A stretch of 64,000 nt of DNA. It comes from Bartonella grahamii ATCC 700132. Lineage in GTDB: Bacteria > Pseudomonadota > Alphaproteobacteria > Rhizobiales > Rhizobiaceae. Both the position numbers and the translations under genes were made by a program. The stretch covers positions 18,674 through 82,673 of the forward strand of contig NZ_KI912377.1 in NCBI RefSeq assembly GCF_000518085.1, in the 5' to 3' direction. The notes beneath the pieces were generated by a model. The model was not told where the DNA came from, did not search any database, and saw only the letters and a program-made list of their open reading frames with translations. Position 1 is the stretch's first letter, and every line of letters starts with the position of its first letter. Below are positions 18,970 to 30,667 of the stretch, one piece after another.

Positions 18970-19758
18970 ATGCGTGAGATTTTGGATCATTTTGATATGC
19001 CATTGAATAAGAATAAAAAGAGTTCTGTTCAAAAGATTCAAAATCTTTCATGTCAGCCGCTAGCAAAACGATTTTATAAACAAGTGAAGATTGCTTGTGA
19101 GGAAGGGCGTTTTACTATCTTATTAGATGAACGTCCCGTTAAAACGCCCGCAAGGCGTCATTTTCATGTGCCAACAGAAGTGTTTGCTGAATACGTTGCT
19201 CAGGAATTTGAGAGCCAAAAGCACGTTGTTGATCCTGCAAAAATGCCGATGACGCGTTTGGTTAATACTGTTATTGATGGTATTGCTGATGATATGCAGG
19301 TTGTTTTTGAAGATTTATTGCGTTTCGTTGCGTGTGATATGATCTTTTATCGTGCACAGACATCTAAAGAGCTGGTGCAAAAACAATCTGAACAATGGGA
19401 TCCTTTATTAGATTGGGCAGAAAAAAAACTGGGTTCAAGGTTTTATTTGACAGAAGGGCTGATGCATGTGGAACAATCACCAGAAGCACTTCAAGCTGTG
19501 AGTCATTATTTACGTAGCGTTGAGTCTCCTTATATGCTTGCTGCTCTTCATATGATGACAACCTTAACGGGATCTGCTCTTATTGCTCTTGCTGTTGCTG
19601 CGGGAAGCATTGATGCTGATCATGCTTGGTCTATTGCCCATTTAGATGAAGATTGGATGATGGAACAATGGGGAATAGATAAAGAAACGATGGTGCGTCG
19701 TGCTCATAAAAAAGTTGAATTTAAGGCTGCGGCTACAATTGTTACAACTTGTTTATAA
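18970..19758 (+). CDS. ATP12-family F1-ATPase assembly chaperone
   Basis: Binds the free F1 alpha subunit and helps build the ATP synthase F1 sector, in the cytoplasm in alphaproteobacteria. The 262 residues fit the family. Recognisable blocks are FYKQVKIACEEGRFTILLD near the N-terminus, VKTPARRHFHVPTE, WDAQ-like EFESQKHVVDPAKMPMTRL (the ATP12 hallmark), then DLLRFVACDMIFYRAQ and SIAHLDEDWMMEQWG near the end. The start follows CAGAGGTAAACAAAT. It is a lone rightward gene with the duplicated repeat directly upstream. A weak 6-bp hairpin with a T5 loop follows at 19762-19778, convergent with the next gene. Confidence 0.9.
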   Translation: MREILDHFDMPLNKNKKSSVQKIQNLSCQPLAKRFYKQVKIACEEGRFTILLDERPVKTPARRHFHVPTEVFAEYVAQEFESQKHVVDPAKMPMTRLVNTVIDGIADDMQVVFEDLLRFVACDMIFYRAQTSKELVQKQSEQWDPLLDWAEKKLGSRFYLTEGLMHVEQSPEALQAVSHYLRSVESPYMLAALHMMTTLTGSALIALAVAAGSIDADHAWSIAHLDEDWMMEQWGIDKETMVRRAHKKVEFKAAATIVTTCL

Positions 19759-19793
19759 GGGGTAAATTTTTTATTTACGTGCATTCTTTTCGC

Positions 19794-20339
19794 TCAGAGT
19801 ATTTTTGTGACTTTTTGGGGATTGATTTTTACTTTTTCAAGTCCAGGAAATAGTTCATTGGTTATGTTTAAGAGCGCTTCGTCATTACCACGGATAAAAT
19901 ACCATTGGTTATTGTAAAATAGGGCAATAATTTCAGTTTGAATAGAGCATTTTTTTCCAGCATTTGTTGTGGTTACAAGCTCCACGGGTATAACAAAATA
20001 AGGGGTGCCATTATCAAGAGTACCTTCACGTTTTTGTTTTTGGTCAATGTTGATCGTTTCAATCTTGTAACTTTCTGCCAACCGTTCTATTTGGCTTTTC
20101 ATGATTTGTCGAAATTGTGATTGACTAAGATTTTTTTTGGCGGTTAAACGGTTGATGATTTGGGGAGGAATAGCATTTAAGATGGCATTTGAATCGGCAT
20201 TTTTAAGTGCTTTACTATAAGCGGATGTTGCTTTTTCAAGGGCTGTGAGTTTTTGATTGGTTATTGTATGTGCTTGAGTTGTTGATGTGATAAAGACAAT
20301 GCATAAAAGAACGGGAACGAGAAAACAAATTCGCGGCAT
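19794..20339 (-). CDS. Secreted periplasmic protein of unknown function
   Basis: 181 residues with a Sec signal peptide (about 1-23, ending TQAHT). The mature part starts with a helix (LEKATSAYSKALKNADSNAI), then has AIPPQIINRL and a beta-rich C-terminal half (VIPVELVTTTNAGKKC, NNQWYFIRGNDEALL). The fold hint is a SnoaL/NTF2-like or DUF-type stress domain: a helix with an alternating strand pattern and a conserved W-Y-F strand. One Cys remains in the mature protein. It is divergent from nothing and convergent with the ATP12 gene. No function is assigned. Confidence 0.75.
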   Translation of the reverse strand: MPRICFLVPVLLCIVFITSTTQAHTITNQKLTALEKATSAYSKALKNADSNAILNAIPPQIINRLTAKKNLSQSQFRQIMKSQIERLAESYKIETINIDQKQKREGTLDNGTPYFVIPVELVTTTNAGKKCSIQTEIIALFYNNQWYFIRGNDEALLNITNELFPGLEKVKINPQKVTKIL

Positions 20340-20440
20340 TAGAAACCTTGTTAATTCATTTGAAGAGATTCAACACATTATAAAGGAAAAGCAGATGAGC
20401 AAAAAGCCTCTTGCGCTTTTGCATGAGAAGAATATCCACA

Positions 20441-20466
20441 AAAATGGAGGCTTTTGCCTCCATTTT
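20441..20466 (-). terminator. Strong intrinsic terminator after glnA
   Basis: An 11-bp perfect stem (20441-20451 with 20456-20466) with a 4-base loop. On the minus strand the right arm ends in a run of five T, so it terminates glnA, whose stop is 29 bases away. The stem works on the other strand too. Confidence 0.8.
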
Positions 20467-20494
20467 AAAAATCAAAAGAATGCGTATTGATTGT

Positions 20495-21904
20495 TTAAAC
20501 AGAATAGTACATATCAAATTCAACAGGATGGGGTGTTGTTTCGTAGCGCAAGACTTCTTGCATCTTTACTTGAATGAAGGAATTAATCTGATCATCATCA
20601 AAAACGTCGCCAGCTTTAAGAAAGCCACGATCTTTGTCAAGTGCTTCAAGTGCTTCACGCAGACTTCCTGAAACAGTAGGGATTTCTTTGAGTTCTTTTA
20701 AGGGAAGATCATAAAGATCTTTATCCATAGCATGTCCAGGATGAATTTTGTTTTTGATGCCATCAAGACCAGCCATTAAAAGGGCTGCAAATGCCAAATA
20801 GGGATTTGCTGTTGGGTCTGGAAAACGAACTTCTACGCGTTTTGAATTTGGTGAGGAGCTCATTGGGATACGGCAAGATGCAGAACGATTACGTGCTGAA
20901 TAGGCAAGAAGAACAGGAGCTTCATAACCAGGAACCAAACGTTTATAGGAGTTTGTGGATGGGTTTGTGAAAGCATTGATTGCTTTTGCGTGCTTAATAA
21001 CACCACCGATAAAAAATAAACAGGTTTCTGATAGTCCGGCATATTCATTTCCTGCAAAAATGGGTTTGCCATCTTTCCAAATGGAGATGTGGACATGCAT
21101 TCCAGAGCCGTTATCACCAAAAACTGGTTTTGGCATGAAGGTTGCTGTTTTCCCATAACTGTTTGCTATTTGATGTACAACATATTTAAAAATTTGCATC
21201 TTGTCAGCCTCGCGAACGAGTGTATCAAAACGAATACCCAATTCGTGTTGGCCTGCTGCTACTTCGTGATGGTGTTTTTCGACCTGTACGCCCATATCTT
21301 TGAGTGCTGTGAGCATTTCAGAACGCATATCTTGGCAGGAATCAATCGGCGGAACAGGAAGGTAGCCTCCCTTTATTCGTGGGCGATGTCCTAGATTGCC
21401 TGTTTCATATTCCGTATCATCATTGGAGGGAAGTTCACTTGAATCGAGTTTAAACCCTGTGTTGTAAGGATCCGTTTTATAGCGCACATCATCAAAGATA
21501 AAAAACTCTGCTTCTGGACCTACATTGATTGTATCTCCAATGCCTAAAGATTTCATATAAACTTCAGCTCTTTTGGCGATAGAACGAGGATCTCTACGAT
21601 AAAATTCACCAGAGACAGGATCAAGTACATTACAAAATATGACCAAAGTAGATTGAGCAAAAAAAGGATCAATATGTGCTGTTTCTGGATCTGGCATTAA
21701 AACCATGTCAGATTCATTAATTGTTTTCCAACCAGCAATTGAAGAACCATCAAACATGACACCATCACTAAAAGTATCTTCGCTGATCTCTGCAATATCC
21801 ATTGTAATGTGATGCAATTTTCCTCGTGGATCAGTAAAACGTAAATCAACAAAACGGATTTCGTTGTCTGTAATCTGTTTGATAATATCTGATGCGGTTG
21901 TCAT
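20495..21904 (-). CDS. glnA: Glutamine synthetase, type I
   Basis: ATP-dependent condensation of glutamate and ammonia to glutamine in the cytoplasm, as a dodecamer. 469 residues from the ATG at 21904, the usual rhizobial GSI length; an in-frame TTG two codons earlier is ignored because AAGGAAA is well spaced from the ATG. Visible motifs are [16 protein letters not shown] (beta-grasp signature), GPEAEFF (metal-binding Glu), [14 protein letters not shown] DNGSGMHVH, the ATP-site block [11 protein letters not shown], and the adenylylation loop [10 protein letters not shown] with its Tyr near residue 397. It lies 59 bases downstream of glnB, so PII-GlnE control of its adenylylation is expected. 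A terminator follows. Confidence 0.97.
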   Translation of the reverse strand: MTTASDIIKQITDNEIRFVDLRFTDPRGKLHHITMDIAEISEDTFSDGVMFDGSSIAGWKTINESDMVLMPDPETAHIDPFFAQSTLVIFCNVLDPVSGEFYRRDPRSIAKRAEVYMKSLGIGDTINVGPEAEFFIFDDVRYKTDPYNTGFKLDSSELPSNDDTEYETGNLGHRPRIKGGYLPVPPIDSCQDMRSEMLTALKDMGVQVEKHHHEVAAGQHELGIRFDTLVREADKMQIFKYVVHQIANSYGKTATFMPKPVFGDNGSGMHVHISIWKDGKPIFAGNEYAGLSETCLFFIGGVIKHAKAINAFTNPSTNSYKRLVPGYEAPVLLAYSARNRSASCRIPMSSSPNSKRVEVRFPDPTANPYLAFAALLMAGLDGIKNKIHPGHAMDKDLYDLPLKELKEIPTVSGSLREALEALDKDRGFLKAGDVFDDDQINSFIQVKMQEVLRYETTPHPVEFDMYYSV

Positions 21905-21963
21905 ATTCAATTTCCTTAATATGGCGTTGAGATAGATAAAAAAGTGAATTTTCTCGTTATTTA

Positions 21964-22796
<833 letters not shown>

Positions 22797-23340
22797 ATGA
22801 TGCCGACTATGCTTCTTCATAAACGTAAAGATGGTGGTATACAATAATGGATTTATCATTATAGCATTAGGTGCCGTCGTGAAATGGGCTTGAGAGCGTT
22901 GAGGAATATTTCTTTAAAACAGATGTGTGAATCGGCAACGCAAATATATTTTGTTTGGGGCGTTTTGTCTCTTCGTGAGGAATGTGATTCCATTAAGGAA
23001 CGCGATAAACAAAAGCGTGAAGCAATGGGCACTCTTCATAAGATACTGTTGCGGATGCCTTTGAAAATCGTAAAGATAAATTAAAAGGAGATGTAAAGAT
23101 AGGAACTTAATTTATCCCCTTAAAACTTCGTATTCTTTCCAAATTGGGCTGTTTGGCCGTTTCAGATATAAAAAACAGAGAATAAATACGCAATTATGCG
23201 CGCGTTCCTATGGGCAATACGAAAACTGAAACAGCTTATAGAGCGCTAAATTGTTTCAGCCTTTGCTTTAAACATGTTGCACCACTGGAATTTAGGTGTT
23301 GGTGTTTACAGGTAACAATAAAGTACAGGCTTTGTTCGTA
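22797..23340 (+). pseudogene. Phage-type tyrosine integrase relic 1
   Basis: The N-terminal half of a P4-like integrase (Arm-DNA-binding domain plus core-binding domain) in ruins. Frames give LLHKRKDGGIQ, a stop at 22845-22847, WIYHYSIRCRREMGLRALR, then IKERDKQKREAMGTLHK. After a shift at about 23055 they give DAFENRKDKLKGDV, SKLGCLAVSDI, TKTETAYRALN and CFKHVAPLEF. The HKRKDGG...WIYRY...RRREMGLG and KTETARKALNRL blocks are those of this integrase group as I know it from Bartonella and relatives. The catalytic RHRY part is missing. It abuts the 3' end of uvrA. The same family appears as relic 2 at 31885-32650. Confidence 0.65.
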
Positions 23341-23366
23341 TGCTGTATTTACAATGGAAAGCGTTT

Positions 23367-26282
23367 TTAAGAATTAGAATTATAGAGAGAGGGGCGCAGT
23401 AAAACATCTTTTAGAAATTTTCCCGTGTAGGAAGCGGGAACCTTAATGATGTCCTCAGGGCGTCCAATTGCAACAATTTCACCACCACGATCTCCACCTT
23501 CTGGTCCTAAATCAATAATCCAGTCGGCTGTCTTTATAACATCAAGGTTATGTTCAATGACTATAACTGTGTTGCCTAGCTCGACTAGTTCATGCAGCAC
23601 TTCAAGAAGTTTGGAAATATCGTGAAAATGTAAACCTGTTGTTGGTTCATCCAAAATATAGAGTGTACGTCCCGTTGTTTTACGTGAAAGTTCTTTCGCA
23701 AGTTTCACACGTTGTGCTTCTCCACCAGAAAGTGTGGTTGCTTGCTGTCCTACTTTTATGTAACCTAATCCTACTTTAATGAGAGTTTCCATTTTATTAT
23801 GAATAGCGGGAATAGCTTGGAAAAATTCCTCTGCCTTTTCAATTGTCATATCCAAAATATCGGCTATAGACTGTCCTTTGAATTTTATTTCTAGTGTTTC
23901 TCGATTATAGCGTTTTCCTTTACAGACATCGCAAGTAACATAGACATCGGGTAAAAAGTGCATTTCAATTTTTATGACTCCATCACCTTGACATGCTTCG
24001 CAACGTCCTCCTTTAACATTAAATGAAAAACGCCCAGCTTTATAACCACGGGCTTTTGATTCTGGAAGATCAGCAAACCACTCACGAATCGGTGTAAAAG
24101 CGCCTGTATAGGTTGCGGGATTAGAGCGTGGGGTGCGTCCAATGGGGGACTGGTTGATATCAATGACTTTATCAAGAAATTCTAATCCTTCAATTTTGTC
24201 ATAGCTGGCAGGGCTGTGATGAGAGCCCATGATATGATGTGAAGCTGCTTTGAAAAGCGTTTCAATAAGAAATGTTGACTTTCCTCCTCCAGAAACACCG
24301 GTTACACATGTGAAGGTTCCAAGAGGGATGTTCGCATTGATATTTTTGAGGTTATTTCCCTTGGCGCCGATGATTTTAAGTGTTTTCATTTTTGATATTT
24401 TGCGTCGCACGGCGGGTATTTTAACAGCCATTTTTCCTGAAAGGTATCGCCCTGTGAGAGAGGCTGAATTTTCTATAATTTCCTGTGGTGTCCCTTGCGC
24501 TATGATTTCTCCACCATGAACGCCCGCGGCAGGGCCCATATCGACAACATAATCTGCTGTGAGAATAGCATCTTCATCATGTTCAACAACAATAACTGTA
24601 TTGCCAAGATTGCGTAAATGACGCAGCATTTCCAAAAGGCGTTCATTATCGCGTTGGTGTAAACCGATAGATGGTTCATCTAAAATATAAAGAACGCCTG
24701 TAAGACCAGAACCAATTTGGGATGCTAACCGAATGCGTTGGCTTTCTCCACCTGAAAGCGTTCCTGAATTTCGAGACAAGGTAAGATATTCCAATCCTAC
24801 ATGATTTAAAAAAGCTAAGCGTTCGCGAATTTCTTTTAAAATACGTATGGCGATATTACGTTGTTTTTCTGTGAGATATTGATGAATATTGGCAAACCAA
24901 TCATCTGCCTTTAGAATAGAAAGATCTGATATTTGCCCAATATGCATTCCGTGGATTTTTACAGCAAGTGCCTCTGGTTTTAAACGATAACCATGACAAG
25001 CTGGGCAAGGCGAAGAAGACATATAACGTTCGATTTCTTCTCGAGACCAAGCAGAATCGGTTTCTTTCCAGCGTCTCTCCATATTGGGGATGATTCCTTC
25101 AAAAGGTTGGGTCGTTTTATGCGAACCAGAATTATTTTTATAGATAAAAGAAATTTCATCTTTTTTTGTACCGTAGAGAATAGCCTGTTGTGCTTCATTA
25201 GAGAGTTCACACCATTGATCTGTGAGTTTGAAACCGTAAGCTTTTCCTAATGCTTCTAGGGTTTGGCTATAATAAAGTGAATCCGATTTAGCCCAAGGAG
25301 CAATGGCGCCATTTTTGAGGGTAAGATTTTTATTGGGCACAATTTTCAGTGGATCCATTGCTTTTTTGATGCCCAGTCCATCGCAGAGAGGACAGGCGCC
25401 AAAAGGATTATTGAACGAAAAAAGGCGTGGTTCAATTTCAGGAATAGAAAAACCCGATACAGGGCAGGAAAACTTTTCTGAAAAAATGAGCCGTTTGTGT
25501 GTATTATTTTTCGACTTATGAGCAGATTCCTTTGTCGTTTCTTTTTGTGCTAAGGGTTGGTCTGCCATTTCAGCAATGGCAAGCCCATTTGCTAGCTGTA
25601 AACAGGTTTCTATACTATCAGCCAAGCGAGAGGTGATATCCTTCTGTACAACAATGCGGTCTACCACGACATCGATGTCGTGTTTATATTTTTTATCAAG
25701 AGGTGGAATATCAGCGATTTCATAGAATTTTCCATCAACTTTAGCGCGTTGAAATCCTCTTTTTAAAAGTTCTGTTAGCTCTTTTTTATATTCTCCCTTT
25801 CGTCCTCGCACCAAAGGGGCCATAATAAAAATTCGTGTTCCTTCTGGTAAGGACATAATTTGATCCACCATTTGGCTTACTGTCTGGCTTTCAATAGGAA
25901 GTCCTGTCACAGGAGAATGAGGAATACCAATACGTGCAAAGAGAAGACGCATGTAATCGTGGATTTCAGTAACGGTACCTACCGTTGAACGAGGATTGCG
26001 ACTGGTTGTTTTTTGTTCAATGGAGATAGCTGGAGAGAGACCGTCTATGCGGTCGACATCGGGTTTTTGCATGACTTCCAAAAATTGGCGTGCATAGGCT
26101 GAAAGGCTTTCGACATAGCGGCGTTGTCCTTCAGCGTAAATTGTATCAAAAGCTAAGGATGATTTTCCTGATCCGGAAAGTCCTGTTATAACAATAAGTT
26201 TGTCACGAGGCAGATCGAGATCAATATTTTTAAGGTTATGCTCACGTGCACCGCGAATGGAGATATATTTTTGATAAGTCAT
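23367..26282 (-). CDS. uvrA: Excinuclease ABC subunit A
   Basis: The damage-recognition ATPase of nucleotide excision repair; it loads UvrB onto lesions. 971 residues, a full-length UvrA. Two ABC modules are visible: the first P-loop [12 protein letters not shown] near residue 33 with its signature [16 protein letters not shown], and the second [11 protein letters not shown] near 645 with [16 protein letters not shown]. Zinc-binding CxxC pairs occur in [16 protein letters not shown] and [17 protein letters not shown]. The start [19 protein letters not shown] is typical. It is a single gene, divergent from ssb as in many alphaproteobacteria, where a shared SOS-controlled region is expected; no clear LexA box was found by eye. 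Confidence 0.97.
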   Translation of the reverse strand: MTYQKYISIRGAREHNLKNIDLDLPRDKLIVITGLSGSGKSSLAFDTIYAEGQRRYVESLSAYARQFLEVMQKPDVDRIDGLSPAISIEQKTTSRNPRSTVGTVTEIHDYMRLLFARIGIPHSPVTGLPIESQTVSQMVDQIMSLPEGTRIFIMAPLVRGRKGEYKKELTELLKRGFQRAKVDGKFYEIADIPPLDKKYKHDIDVVVDRIVVQKDITSRLADSIETCLQLANGLAIAEMADQPLAQKETTKESAHKSKNNTHKRLIFSEKFSCPVSGFSIPEIEPRLFSFNNPFGACPLCDGLGIKKAMDPLKIVPNKNLTLKNGAIAPWAKSDSLYYSQTLEALGKAYGFKLTDQWCELSNEAQQAILYGTKKDEISFIYKNNSGSHKTTQPFEGIIPNMERRWKETDSAWSREEIERYMSSSPCPACHGYRLKPEALAVKIHGMHIGQISDLSILKADDWFANIHQYLTEKQRNIAIRILKEIRERLAFLNHVGLEYLTLSRNSGTLSGGESQRIRLASQIGSGLTGVLYILDEPSIGLHQRDNERLLEMLRHLRNLGNTVIVVEHDEDAILTADYVVDMGPAAGVHGGEIIAQGTPQEIIENSASLTGRYLSGKMAVKIPAVRRKISKMKTLKIIGAKGNNLKNINANIPLGTFTCVTGVSGGGKSTFLIETLFKAASHHIMGSHHSPASYDKIEGLEFLDKVIDINQSPIGRTPRSNPATYTGAFTPIREWFADLPESKARGYKAGRFSFNVKGGRCEACQGDGVIKIEMHFLPDVYVTCDVCKGKRYNRETLEIKFKGQSIADILDMTIEKAEEFFQAIPAIHNKMETLIKVGLGYIKVGQQATTLSGGEAQRVKLAKELSRKTTGRTLYILDEPTTGLHFHDISKLLEVLHELVELGNTVIVIEHNLDVIKTADWIIDLGPEGGDRGGEIVAIGRPEDIIKVPASYTGKFLKDVLLRPSLYNSNS

Positions 26283-26405
26283 ATTTTATCCTTGGCATAT
26301 GTGACAAAAACTGAGCACCTAAAATGGAATAAAACTGTTTTTTTAGAATTACAATGTGTTTAACTGCTTTAATGCTAAAGGAAGGTATAAGTTTTGTGAA
26401 AAGAA

Positions 26406-26590
26406 AAATACAAATGAGCAGCTTTTTATTCTCTCGTGGTGGAATAAACTATGCGTCTTTATCATCTTTTGTTATAATTACACGGATACAATATTGGGAA
26501 AGGATAGCAATATCCATATTGAAGGTCAATTGCAGACATGTAAATTGAAGGTCGAGATGGTTATAACTGTTATAAAACAGAGTATTTTAC
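26406..26590 (+). pseudogene. Relic of a second ssb gene, just upstream of ssb
   Basis: About 185 bp that align base for base with the intact ssb internal segment 26746-26930. It starts at AATACAAATGAGC (identical) and passes through a region whose translation has TILGKDSNIHIEGQLQTCK against [18 protein letters not shown] in SSB. It ends near a TTATAA-ACAGAG block matching GTTATACAACAGAG. The ends of the gene and the OB-fold start are gone. It is a decayed tandem duplicate, not a coding gene. Confidence 0.65.
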
Positions 26591-26615
26591 GAATTAAAAT
26601 TTTGGAGTTTATGCG

Positions 26616-27122
26616 ATGGCTGGTAGCCTTAATAAAGTTATTTTGATTGGTAATCTTGGTGCGGATCCTGAAATCCGCCGTTTGAATTCTGGTGACCAAG
26701 TGGCAAATTTACGTATTGCTACTTCAGAAAGTTGGCGTGATCGGAATACAAATGAGCGAAAAGAACGCACTGAGTGGCATAATATTGTTATTTTTAATGA
26801 AAACCTTGTCAAAGTTGCAGAGCAATATTTAAAAAAAGGCAGCAAAATTTACATTGAGGGGCAGTTACAGACACGAAAATGGCAAGATCAAAATGGAAAT
26901 GACCGTTATACAACAGAGGTTGTTTTGCAAAAGTACCGTGGCGAATTACAAATGCTTGATGGGCGGGGAGCCGCGGGCGGGGAGCAAGGAGCAAGTCAAG
27001 GGGGGAGTTATAGTGGTGGCTTTGCCGATAGTAACTCAAATCAGAGAAATACGTTTGGTCAAAATAATAATCAATTGGGAGAAAGTTTTTCACACAAATT
27101 AGATGATGACGTACCTTTTTAA
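26616..27122 (+). CDS. ssb: Single-stranded DNA-binding protein
   Basis: Coats single-stranded DNA in replication, repair and recombination, and recruits partners through its tip. 168 residues: an N-terminal OB fold (about 3-110) with [35 protein letters not shown] and [17 protein letters not shown]; a Gly/Gln/Asn-rich flexible linker (about 115-160); and the acidic C-terminal peptide DDDVPF. It is a tetrameric protein of normal length. It is divergent from uvrA and preceded by a relic of another ssb copy. The ATG follows TTTTGGAG, a good ribosome site. Confidence 0.97.
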   Translation: MAGSLNKVILIGNLGADPEIRRLNSGDQVANLRIATSESWRDRNTNERKERTEWHNIVIFNENLVKVAEQYLKKGSKIYIEGQLQTRKWQDQNGNDRYTTEVVLQKYRGELQMLDGRGAAGGEQGASQGGSYSGGFADSNSNQRNTFGQNNNQLGESFSHKLDDDVPF

Positions 27123-27350
27123 GAGTCATTATTTGTCGTATTACGATTACTTTATGATTTGGTTGTTTCAGATTTTTGAAGTTTAGCGAAGTGAAAATTG
27201 TTGATTATTATTGGTAATTTTAACATAAATTAATAACATCTTGAAAAATATTGTTAAATTTCTTTTTTGTCATGGGGGAGAAATTAGCATTTTGGTGTAT
27301 TTTTCGATATAAATAAAGTGAAATGATTCTTTTTTGAAAGTTTTAAAATT

Positions 27351-30134
27351 GTGACCGATCTTACTCCACACCCAGAACGTGATGTGCTAACCGGTATTGA
27401 ACCAATCAGTATTATTGATGAAATGCAACGCTCCTATCTCGATTATGCGATGAGCGTGATAGTTTCACGTGCACTCCCTGATGTTCGTGATGGTCTTAAG
27501 CCTGTTCATCGACGTATCCTTCATGCTATGAATGAGATGGGGCTTTCTTTCAATAAGTCGTATCGTAAGTCTGCTGGTGTTGTTGGTGAGGTTATGGGGA
27601 AATTCCATCCCCATGGTGATGCTTCAATTTATGATGCTTTAGTGCGTATGGCGCAGGACTTTTCTTTAAGAAATCCATTGATTGATGGTCAGGGAAATTT
27701 TGGTTCCGTTGATGGTGATCCACCCGCAGCTATGCGCTATACTGAGTGTCGTTTAGAAAAAGTTTCAGAAGAACTTTTAGCTGATATAGATAAAGATACT
27801 GTTGATTTTCAGGATAATTACGATGGGCGTGAGCGTGAACCGGTTGTCTTACCAGCGCGTTTTCCCAATCTTTTGGTTAATGGGTCAGGGGGGATTGCTG
27901 TGGGAATGGCAACCAATATTCCTCCCCATAATCTTGGTGAAGTCGTTGATGGTTGTATCGCTTTGATTGATAATCCCGATATCACACTCGATAAAATAAT
28001 TGAAATTATTCCTGGTCCAGATTTTCCTACAGGGGGCATTATCCTCGGCCTTTCTGGTGTCCGTGCAGCTTATGAAACAGGGCGTGGCTCAATCATTATG
28101 CGTGCTAAAGTTGAGATCGAAGAAATTCGCAGTGGTCGACAAGCAATTATTGTGAGTGAGATTCCTTATCAAGTTAATAAGGCAACGATGATTGAGAAAA
28201 TGGCCGAATTGGTGCGCGATAAACGCATTGAGGGAATCTCTGATTTGCGTGACGAATCTGATCGTGATGGATATCGGGTTGTTATTGAGCTGAAGAAAGA
28301 TGTTGTTGCGGAAGTTGTTTTAAACCAATTATATCGGTATACGCCGCTACAAACTTCCTTTGGTTGTAATATGGTTGCTTTGAATGGGGGAAAACCCGAA
28401 CAGATGACGTTGCTTGATATGCTTCGTGCATTTGTTTCTTTTCGGGAAGAAGTTGTCAGTCGGCGAACAAAATATCTTTTGCGTAAAGCGCGTGAGCGAG
28501 CACATGTTTTGGTTGGTCTTGCCCTTGCTGTTGCCAATATTGATGAAATTATAGCACTTATTCGCAAAGCTCCTGATCCGCAGACAGCACGTGCACAGTT
28601 AATGGAGCGACGCTGGCCAGCAATGGATGTCGCGCCTTTGATTAAACTTATTGATGATCCTCGTCATATTATTCATGAGGATGGTACTTATAATCTCTCT
28701 GAAGAACAGGCGCGTGCTATTTTAGAATTGCGTTTGCAACGATTGACAGCCCTTGGGCGTGATGAAATCGCTGATGAATTGAATAAAATTGGCGTGGATA
28801 TCGCTGACTATCTTGATATCTTGGCATCACGCGTACGCATTATGTGTATTGTTAAGGATGAGTTGAGTGCTCTTCGTGAGGAATTTGCAACGCCGCGACG
28901 TACCGTATTTGGTTTTGGTAGCGCTGAGATGGAGAGTGAAGATCTGATCGCACCAGAGGATATGGTGGTAACGGTGAGTCATAGTGGCTATATTAAACGT
29001 GTGCCTCTTAATACCTATCGTGCACAGCGACGTGGTGGTAAGGGGCGTTCTGGTATGTCCACGAAGGATGAGGATTTTGTAACGCGATTGTTTGTTGCCA
29101 ATACGCATACTCCGGTTCTTTTCTTTTCATCACGTGGGATTGTTTATAAGGAAAAAGTTTGGCGATTGCCGCTGGGTACACCCCAATCGCGTGGGCGGGC
29201 TTTGATCAATATGCTTCCCTTACAACAAGGTGAGCGTATTACAACGATTATGCCTTTGCCTGAAGATGAAGCGAGCTGGAGTGCATTGGATGTTATGTTT
29301 GCGACCACACGTGGAACTGTGCGTCGTAATAAATTATCAGATTTCGTTCAAGTTAATCGTAATGGTAAAATTGCAATGAAACTTGATGAAGAAGATGAAA
29401 TTCTTTCTGTTGAAACCTGTACAGAACATGATGATGTTGTTCTAACAACAGCCAATGGACAATGTATCCGTTTTCCAGTTGTTGATGTTCGTGTCTTTGC
29501 TGGGCGTAATTCTGTGGGAGTTCGTGGTATCAATTTAGCTAAAGGCGATAAAGTCATTTCGATGACAATTTTAGAGCATGTCGAGGCGACGTCCATTGAG
29601 CGTTCTGCTTATATTAAACGTGTAATGAATGAACGGCGTGCTTTTGGTGCAGATGCTGATGTTGAAGATATTGTAACTCTTGATGAGGAAGATGGGGGTG
29701 CTGAAACAGAGTTAACAGATGAACGTTATGCAGAACTTCATGCACGTGAACAAATGCTTTTGACGGTGAGCGAGTTTGGTTATGGTAAACGCTCTTCGTC
29801 CTATGAGTTTCGGATTTCCGGACGTGGCGGAAAAGGGATTCGTGCAACGGATCCATCTAAAACAGCTGAAATTGGTAAATTAGTAGCGGCTTTTCCGGTG
29901 AAGGCGCAAGATCAAATTATGTTGGTATCAGATGGGGGACAGCTTATTCGTGTTCCTGTTGAGGGAATTCGTACTGCTGGGCGCTCAACTAAGGGAGTCA
30001 CAATTTTTAATACAGCCAAAGGTGAAAGAGTCGTATCGGTTGAACGTATTTCTGAACCTGAAGATGATACGAGTTCATTAGATGATGAAGGTGAGAAGCA
30101 TTCTGATACAGTTGATATGAGCGAAGAAAAATAA
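27351..30134 (+). CDS. gyrA: DNA gyrase subunit A
   Basis: The breakage-reunion subunit of gyrase, which supercoils DNA with GyrB. 927 residues starting at GTG. The catalytic Tyr130 lies in [10 protein letters not shown], and the quinolone pocket reads [10 protein letters not shown] with Ala91 and Ser92 where E. coli has Ser83 and Ala84; Asp95 equals E. coli Asp87. The C-terminal wrapping domain carries the GyrA box as QRRGGKG. The acidic C-terminal tail is typical. It heads a tight rightward run with coaD (24 bases), a periplasmic cyclophilin and a cytoplasmic cyclophilin, and is preceded by about 230 bases of non-coding DNA that should carry the promoter. Confidence 0.97.
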   Translation: MTDLTPHPERDVLTGIEPISIIDEMQRSYLDYAMSVIVSRALPDVRDGLKPVHRRILHAMNEMGLSFNKSYRKSAGVVGEVMGKFHPHGDASIYDALVRMAQDFSLRNPLIDGQGNFGSVDGDPPAAMRYTECRLEKVSEELLADIDKDTVDFQDNYDGREREPVVLPARFPNLLVNGSGGIAVGMATNIPPHNLGEVVDGCIALIDNPDITLDKIIEIIPGPDFPTGGIILGLSGVRAAYETGRGSIIMRAKVEIEEIRSGRQAIIVSEIPYQVNKATMIEKMAELVRDKRIEGISDLRDESDRDGYRVVIELKKDVVAEVVLNQLYRYTPLQTSFGCNMVALNGGKPEQMTLLDMLRAFVSFREEVVSRRTKYLLRKARERAHVLVGLALAVANIDEIIALIRKAPDPQTARAQLMERRWPAMDVAPLIKLIDDPRHIIHEDGTYNLSEEQARAILELRLQRLTALGRDEIADELNKIGVDIADYLDILASRVRIMCIVKDELSALREEFATPRRTVFGFGSAEMESEDLIAPEDMVVTVSHSGYIKRVPLNTYRAQRRGGKGRSGMSTKDEDFVTRLFVANTHTPVLFFSSRGIVYKEKVWRLPLGTPQSRGRALINMLPLQQGERITTIMPLPEDEASWSALDVMFATTRGTVRRNKLSDFVQVNRNGKIAMKLDEEDEILSVETCTEHDDVVLTTANGQCIRFPVVDVRVFAGRNSVGVRGINLAKGDKVISMTILEHVEATSIERSAYIKRVMNERRAFGADADVEDIVTLDEEDGGAETELTDERYAELHAREQMLLTVSEFGYGKRSSSYEFRISGRGGKGIRATDPSKTAEIGKLVAAFPVKAQDQIMLVSDGGQLIRVPVEGIRTAGRSTKGVTIFNTAKGERVVSVERISEPEDDTSSLDDEGEKHSDTVDMSEEK

Positions 30135-30158
30135 TTTTGAAGAGGATGGAGTAAAATC

Positions 30159-30665
30159 ATGAAAATTGCTCTTTACGCAGGTTCTTTTGATCCTCTTACA
30201 AATGGTCATCTTGATGTTTTGAAAGGGTGTTTTGTGTTAGCTGATAAGGTGGTCGTCGCTATAGGGATACAGGCTGACAAAAAAACACTCTTTAGCTTTG
30301 AAGAGCGTGTTGATTTCATTACGCAGGTAGGGAAAGACTTTTTTGGTGCGGATTCTAATCGATTGCAGGTTCTTTCCTTTAGCAACCTTCTAATTGAGAA
30401 GGCGCGTGAAGTTGGTGCTTCATTTCTCATTCGTGGATTGCGTGATGGTACTGATCTTGATTATGAAATGCAAATGGCAGGGATGAATGGCGTTATGGCT
30501 CCTGAATTGCAAACTGTTTTTTTGCCGGCAAGCGTTTCTGGGCGTGCGATAACTTCTACATTGGTACGCCAAATTGCCTCTATGGGAGGTGATGTGACAC
30601 CATTTGTGCCGCCCAATATTGCACAAGCTTTGAGTTCGAAATTCCAATCTTTTAGGGAAGAATAA
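30159..30665 (+). CDS. coaD: Phosphopantetheine adenylyltransferase
   Basis: Fourth step of coenzyme A synthesis: 4'-phosphopantetheine plus ATP gives dephospho-CoA. 168 residues, a nucleotidyltransferase fold. The N-terminus [15 protein letters not shown] contains the TxGH-type motif (Thr14-Asn15-Gly16-His17), and the C-terminal [16 protein letters not shown] contains the ISSTxVR-type ATP-binding loop. A ribosome site (GAGGATGGAG) precedes the ATG. It is the second gene of the gyrA run; only 2 bases separate its stop from the next start. Confidence 0.95.
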   Translation: MKIALYAGSFDPLTNGHLDVLKGCFVLADKVVVAIGIQADKKTLFSFEERVDFITQVGKDFFGADSNRLQVLSFSNLLIEKAREVGASFLIRGLRDGTDLDYEMQMAGMNGVMAPELQTVFLPASVSGRAITSTLVRQIASMGGDVTPFVPPNIAQALSSKFQSFREE

Positions 30666-30667
30666 TT

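Noticed and set aside
21905..21910. TTG start for glnA two codons upstream
   Set aside because: AAGGAAA is well spaced for the ATG at 21904, and MTTASDI gives the usual 469-residue length.
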